Source: Undaria pinnatifida
Lineage: Eukaryota; Sar; Phaeophyceae; Laminariales; Alariaceae
Assembly (NCBI GenBank): GCA_012845835.1
Contig: JABAKD010000029.1
Coordinates: 9,097,194 to 9,161,193, forward strand
Reading direction: 5' to 3'
Length of the DNA: 64,000 nucleotides
Part shown: piece by piece, positions 59,588-64,000 of the stretch
Numbering within the stretch: the stretch's first letter is position 1
Layout of the letters: each line of letters begins with the position of its first letter
The notes under the pieces: model-generated
The model's input: the letters and a program-made list of their open reading frames with translations, nothing else
Told to the model about the DNA's origin: nothing
Databases searched by the model: none
Translations under genes and position numbers: made by a program

Positions 59588-60931
59588 TTATGATTTGGTG
59601 TCGTGGTTGCGGCTCGGGTTCGGTTTCGACTTCGAGGTCGGGCTCGGATTCGAGTCCGAAGCCAAGTTCAGCTTCGGGTTCAAGCTTTTGCTCGATATTG
59701 GGTTTCGGTCCAGATCGAGGCCCTGGTTCGGATTCAGGTCCAAATTCGGGTTCGAAATCGGTTCCAGGTTTGGGTTCGAAATCGGGTTCTGTTGCGGGTC
59801 CTGGTTCGGGTGTGGGTTGGGCTTCGGGTTCGGGTTTGAGCTCGGGTTTGGGAACGGGTCCCATAATTGCACATACCACTGGGGCGACAGTTCGTCCGTG
59901 GGCAAGTGTGTCTTCACAAATTTCCTCGCCATTGTCTCTAACAGGAAGGCGCAGCGAAGGATGCCGGGCACGTTAGCCTCGTCAGATCGAACCAGGGGCC
60001 TGCCTTGCTTGTCGCACCCGGCGTAAGCGCGGCTGTTGTCCCAGACGCGGCCGAGATCCAAGTAAAAAGCGGCTGAACCTCGATCCCCATAGTACTTCCC
60101 GGCCCCAATCTTGGTCATCATGGTGCCCAGATCCATCATATAGTCCCGGTTCACGGCGTCCAGGTACCCAGCGTTGGCTTCCACGTCCACGGGGACTCGG
60201 AAGCAGTGCGACAGGTCGTGTTTGAGCAGCTCATGGATAAGGTGAGCCTTCGGCGAGACGTCTTCGGTGTGAGGCGGTGACGGCGGTGGCGGCAGTTCTA
60301 GATCGGCTCCCCGAAGACAGAACGGACACTTCAGAATTGACACGTCCAATCCCACGAAGCAACCGCCGGGTGGGCTGGCACCCGTAGACTCCACGGAACT
60401 GTCATGCTCCTGGCCTCCTAGTGTCACGGCACCCACCACCGCAGCGGATGTTCCAGCAAAACTCACCTTCCCGAGGCATCCGGGGCAAAAAATGCGCGGA
60501 CAGCACGAGCAAAGTCCGACATGCTCCGTCTCCAGAGGAGGTTTTTCGCATGAGGCGCACACCGTTGTGTGAGAATATCGCAACTTCCAACAGCTGTCCG
60601 TGCAGCATGAGGGGCGACTGGCACGCGCAGACCCGGCGTGCGCTGGGGAAGAGTTCTTGACTGGGGTGGAAGCGGTCACCTTCATACGCTTCTTTTTCGT
60701 GGTGCGACGCGTAACCACTTTCCCGTTCTGCTGCGGAGACGTACTGGAAGCGAGAGGCGCAGCGAAACCGGATGCAGCAGTGAACGTGGCCGGCAACAAA
60801 ATTTTGATCATAAGCAACATTACCGAGTCAAAAACAGCAGATCGGCTTTTCTGTCCAAGCTTTCGTGATAAACTTGCCAGGGTATGTAGTTTGGGATTGT
60901 TGATTGGACCGCCGGACTGAGACGTAGTCAA
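59588..60931 (-). CDS. Zinc-finger and bromodomain protein with Asn/Pro-rich tail
   Basis: Likely a chromatin reader binding acetyl-lysine on histones in the nucleus. The 447-codon frame from ATG 60931 has a Lys/Arg-rich stretch (about 77-92), then a PHD/RING-like zinc cluster (about 109-205: CTDSC, CASC, H, CSCC, CPGC, CPFC). A bromodomain follows at about 228-340 (HDLSHCFRVPVDV, YLDAVNRDYMMDLGTMMTKI, GKYYGDRGSAAFYLDL, VWDNSRAYA). The acetyl-lysine-contacting Asn of the B-C loop appears kept in DNSRAY, but the usual Tyr-Asn is Tyr-Ala. Residues 358-447 are an unusual run of NPNP/NPNL/KPNP-type repeats ending at the stop. The first about 50 residues are hydrophobic in part and may be intron or UTR read-through; an exon boundary near residue 50 is possible. 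Confidence 0.8.
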   Translation of the reverse strand: MTTSQSGGPINNPKLHTLASLSRKLGQKSRSAVFDSVMLLMIKILLPATFTAASGFAAPLASSTSPQQNGKVVTRRTTKKKRMKVTASTPVKNSSPAHAGSARASRPSCCTDSCWKLRYSHTTVCASCEKPPLETEHVGLCSCCPRIFCPGCLGKVSFAGTSAAVVGAVTLGGQEHDSSVESTGASPPGGCFVGLDVSILKCPFCLRGADLELPPPPSPPHTEDVSPKAHLIHELLKHDLSHCFRVPVDVEANAGYLDAVNRDYMMDLGTMMTKIGAGKYYGDRGSAAFYLDLGRVWDNSRAYAGCDKQGRPLVRSDEANVPGILRCAFLLETMARKFVKTHLPTDELSPQWYVQLWDPFPNPSSNPNPKPNPHPNQDPQQNPISNPNLEPISNPNLDLNPNQGLDLDRNPISSKSLNPKLNLASDSNPSPTSKSKPNPSRNHDTKS

Positions 60932-63235
60932 TTACGTCGGAAGCGAGGTAGAAGTGCTCGCCGCGGCGGAAAGGGTAGACTTCACGTCCGCGGCAGACCC
61001 GATTTTATATACGTTGAACTTTGTGCCATAATTTATATATTCTGTGGTCTGTTTGCGTCGGCTGGTCGGTGCTATCCAAGAAAAAGTCAGTGCGGGTCTT
61101 AATCATAGAACACACAACGCGCCCCGGGTATATACCCGGGGTGGCTGGTGGTTACATTCGTGGCAATGCCAAGAATAGGTTCGCAAGCGGCAAAGAGCGA
61201 ACCTTCAATTGACCCCTTGGAGCGCAAAACACGTCCGGTGCTTCGGCATGGTCGCCTCGGAAAGCGTGTCAGCGTTCTTCGTGCGCTTTATCACAGGGGA
61301 GTAAGTGAATTACGCTTCGTGGAGACACACTGAGAGCAACGTTAAAGCTAAACCTATACGTTTTGTATCCCGCCGCGCGTCAAAACTGCCATAATCGATC
61401 GCAGGCTCAACGCGCCATAAAACTACCTATTCACGCGGGTGTAACCCTAGGGGCGAAAACAAGTGCTGGGGGTTTGACATGATCGCGTGAAAAAGTGTGC
61501 GAGAGTTTTGGTTATCTTGGTCACCGGCGATCAAGCAAAGACCGAGACGCGGCAATTTACGGTTGAAACGATACAAAAGCATCTCGGCGGGAGAGCTGTT
61601 TATCCATCGGGTCTAAATGTCCTCTCCCGATCTCAGTCCGAAGACACTGTTTAACTTCTCCTCCTGCTACACCACGTTGGCAGCCTGGCAAGACTTGGAG
61701 AAGGCGTGCCCACCTGCTTGTCGCCGAGTCGGTGGGTGACCGCTGCCGACGCACGGCGGCTGTTTTAGAGTTTTTCTCGCACAGCACCAACCCTGCAGCG
61801 CCTGCAAAAAGCGGGGTCAGGAACGCACGAAGAAGGGAAGTATTCCAGGCGCGCTGTGGAAAGGCGAACACGCGATGTTGGCTTTCGTTTGTACTCTGTC
61901 CCGCAAGCGCGGTCGCTTCGGGGTGGAATGTGCTCACGAGTTGAATTGCTTAAATTCCGCGTGACCTTAGTTTGTTCTCTTTGCTTTCTCCAACATATGC
62001 ATTACTTTATGAAGTAGTGGGTGGTATATGTACCCGTTTGTGTCTAGAAGCCCGAAATCAAGCATCGAGAAGGGGGTGGGGTCAACGGCAGTTTCTCTCA
62101 TCATGAACTAATTTGTATAACATCGAAATTCCGCCATCTGTTTATCTACATAAATCACTTGTACACGTCAATAACATCGGTTTAGATCGATGCTGGCATT
62201 TTCGACCGCAATTCGTCGTTCATATGAAAATCGTGCCCGTAGAATACATCCTCCGAATCCTAGCGGCGTCGACCTATACCCCGTGAACTTGCCCTTGCAG
62301 GTCGCCTCCCACGGTCCACACACCTCCAACATTATGATGTTGGCCATTGGTTTGAATCTTTTGCCGATTTTCCATGTTCGACCTCGACCACTCGAAATGA
62401 CGTATTGGGTCGGCTTTTTCTACGACAGGCGCCGGCAGTACTAATATCTTAAACCGTGTCATTGCAGCTGTTGCTGCTGCTATTGTTGGTGTTGGCGGAC
62501 CTTGCAGGCACGCGTTTTCCCTCCCTATCCCCAGGTTTTGTTTTCTTTCTACCAAGCACCAGGTATGGTGCGTTGCGACTGAGACACCGCGCTGGATGTT
62601 AGCTGTGTGCTAAACGCGTGCTCATCGGGAAATTAAAACGCGACTTTGAGTGCTGTCCTCGCGCTCTATATATTTGTGTATAGCCGCGCCCCTGTTCTAG
62701 ACAGCGTGAAGACACCATCGCCTGAGATAAAGTAAGGACCCCGTTTGCATCTGGGCTGGTCGCAAACCTTGCACGTGATATCAGCTGCGAAGCAGCAATA
62801 AGAATGGAGAGTAAAATACATGAATAGGAGCGACGCCGGGAGCCGGGAGTTGTTGCTGGAAAATGCTCGTTGGTGGCGTATATTAGAAACCGGTCAAAGA
62901 AGGCGTGGGAACGCCGGTCATTTGCACACATTATCAAAAACCTCGTACGTTTGGCAATGAAAGCCGTTTGAGAATGGCGCTATTTGTTCACGTCGTGATC
63001 CCTAGCACAAAAACCAACGCTGGGCGAAACAAAGCCAATGCTGCAACAGAGCCTTCGGCTTACTCGCCAAGAGTGCTCCCGTTCATTAAAGGTCGAAGGT
63101 AGGCCGGGTTGTGTCTGAGACGGGTCGAGGGGAAGGTTATCTTGAGTTGGTGGAATCGCACGCATTGAATAAAGAAGCTGAAAACCCTCAATGCGGCTGA
63201 TGCTAGGCTGATGGGGGATTCACTCCCACCTTCGC
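60932..63235. other. No confident gene
   Basis: Frames at 61557-61937 (-) and 62190-62444 (+) have mixed composition without motifs. The promoter of the bromodomain gene should lie just right of 60931, but no element can be named. Confidence 0.35.
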
Positions 63236-63238
63236 GCG

Positions 63239-63490
63239 TGCAGTCAGCTGAGCAGCCGATTCCAGCGATCTGGGGTGCGCAGGCCCACGGGCGAACCTCC
63301 ACGGAGGGGAAGCAGGCGCCGTCGTTTTCGCAACGTCCGTCAAGCTGTAGAAGCTCCTGGGACGGCGAATCTGTCGCAAAAGAGCTGTCGCGCGGAGCTA
63401 TGACAATGGGGCTGCCAGTGGGAGCGTCTTCCAGCAGCGCAAGTGCTGCAGATGAACGGCGGAAAGAGAAGGAGGCGGGCAGCAGTGGAA
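63239..63490 (+). CDS. Possible exon, Ser/Ala-rich
   Basis: After acceptor-like ..cttcgcgcgtgcag, an open frame runs SAEQPIPAIWGAQAHGRTST .. SASAADERRKEKEAGSSG. No partner exon. The opposite strand is also open over part of this, so it is only a candidate. Confidence 0.25.
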
Positions 63491-63735
63491 TGGCGGTATA
63501 TATAAAAAAGTACGTCGGGACAACCGTGTGTGATGGCGTTTTATATGGTCGTGTGGTGGGGGTGCATGCTTAAGAACAGCCACGACCGACCAATGATAAT
63601 GCTACCGACTGGCAAGCAGTGGGAAGCAGCCTCGCGCACAGGTTGATGCCAACTAGAGTCCTAACTATGTTTACAGCAGAGCACGTAACCCCCTCCCGTT
63701 GCGCGTGGGACGCATATTTGCCACCAAAGCACAAG

Positions 63736-63999
63736 CTAGATAGTACCTTCCCTCGGTGAGGTGGTCATCGGCATCCTCAGACGACACGGGCGGCCACCGA
63801 CAGCAGGAGGTAAGGAAGCAGCCGGCAGCGGTGGGGGCAAAGGAGACAGAGCCGCGGTGGCAGCGAGCCTAGACTCTTCACATAACCCGTGGAGGCTAGT
63901 GTCTTCATCTCGCGTGGTGACATTGGGCATTGTCAGACGCTGCAACCGGCTGCCGATAGAAACATTCGAACAAACAGCCCGCGGCGGTGGAGGTGGCAC
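63736..63999 (-). CDS. Possible exon running off the right edge
   Basis: A minus-strand frame open to the window end: Pro-rich start, then LQRLTMPNVTTRDEDTSLHG, LCEESRLAATAALSPLPPPL and MPMTTSPREG, with a possible donor GTACTA after GGGAAG near 63749. No recognised domain. Confidence 0.25.
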   Translation of the reverse strand: MPPPPPRAVCSNVSIGSRLQRLTMPNVTTRDEDTSLHGLCEESRLAATAALSPLPPPLPAASLPPAVGGRPCRLRMPMTTSPREGTI

Positions 64000-64000
64000 C

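Overview
The window looks like nuclear DNA of an intron-rich, repeat-laden stramenopile. A brown alga is my best guess: large introns with small exons, an interstitial TTAGGG-type telomeric block, stramenopile-style Ty1/copia and chromovirus relics, and Ser/Ala/Gln/Pro-rich low-complexity tracts inside coding exons. This placement is inference; no rRNA or organelle marker is present. Most long open frames in the window are chance frames or low-complexity sequence. Real genes were found by joining short exons with matching splice phases.

Layout. (1) 0-3.8 kb (+): a METTL21-type protein methyltransferase in at least three exons. (2) 6.0-9.7 kb (-): seven phase-consistent exons of a bL25 family ribosomal protein, probably mitochondrial, with one GC-AG intron and a 12-nt last exon. 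(3) 10.8-12.5 kb: a 1.35-kb insertion with 13-bp inverted termini, flanked exactly by 161-bp direct repeats and carrying a coiled-coil coding fragment. (4) 13-28 kb: gene-poor DNA with tandem duplications, tRNA-headed SINE-like copies, MITE-like elements and a dispersed repeat family. (5) 29.8-34.4 kb (+): four exons of a multi-spanning membrane protein. (6) 34.4-39.5 kb: simple repeats, a foldback element and an interstitial telomere block. (7) 39.5-51.3 kb: a retroelement graveyard. It holds an old copia gag relic, a young complete-ended copia insertion (40395-46096, 5-bp target duplication GCAGT), a PIF1-like helicase relic split by a poly(A)-tailed SINE, and an internally deleted chromovirus that keeps gag, protease and chromodomain. 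(8) 53.0-54.2 kb (+): exons of an unrecognised gene, followed by a 380-bp TC microsatellite. (9) 57-58.3 kb: a second poly(A)-tailed SINE and unrecognised coding exons. (10) 59.6-60.9 kb (-): a zinc-finger plus bromodomain protein with an Asn/Pro-rich tail. The right edge holds low-confidence exons.

The host genes do not form a pathway. They are single housekeeping or chromatin genes separated by transposable-element debris. The most unusual structures are the inverted-terminus insertion abutted by 161-bp direct repeats and the nested, multiply broken retroelement cluster. The exon-by-exon bL25 gene is the most solid new gene call. All exon coordinates were read by eye; no alignment or database search was run.
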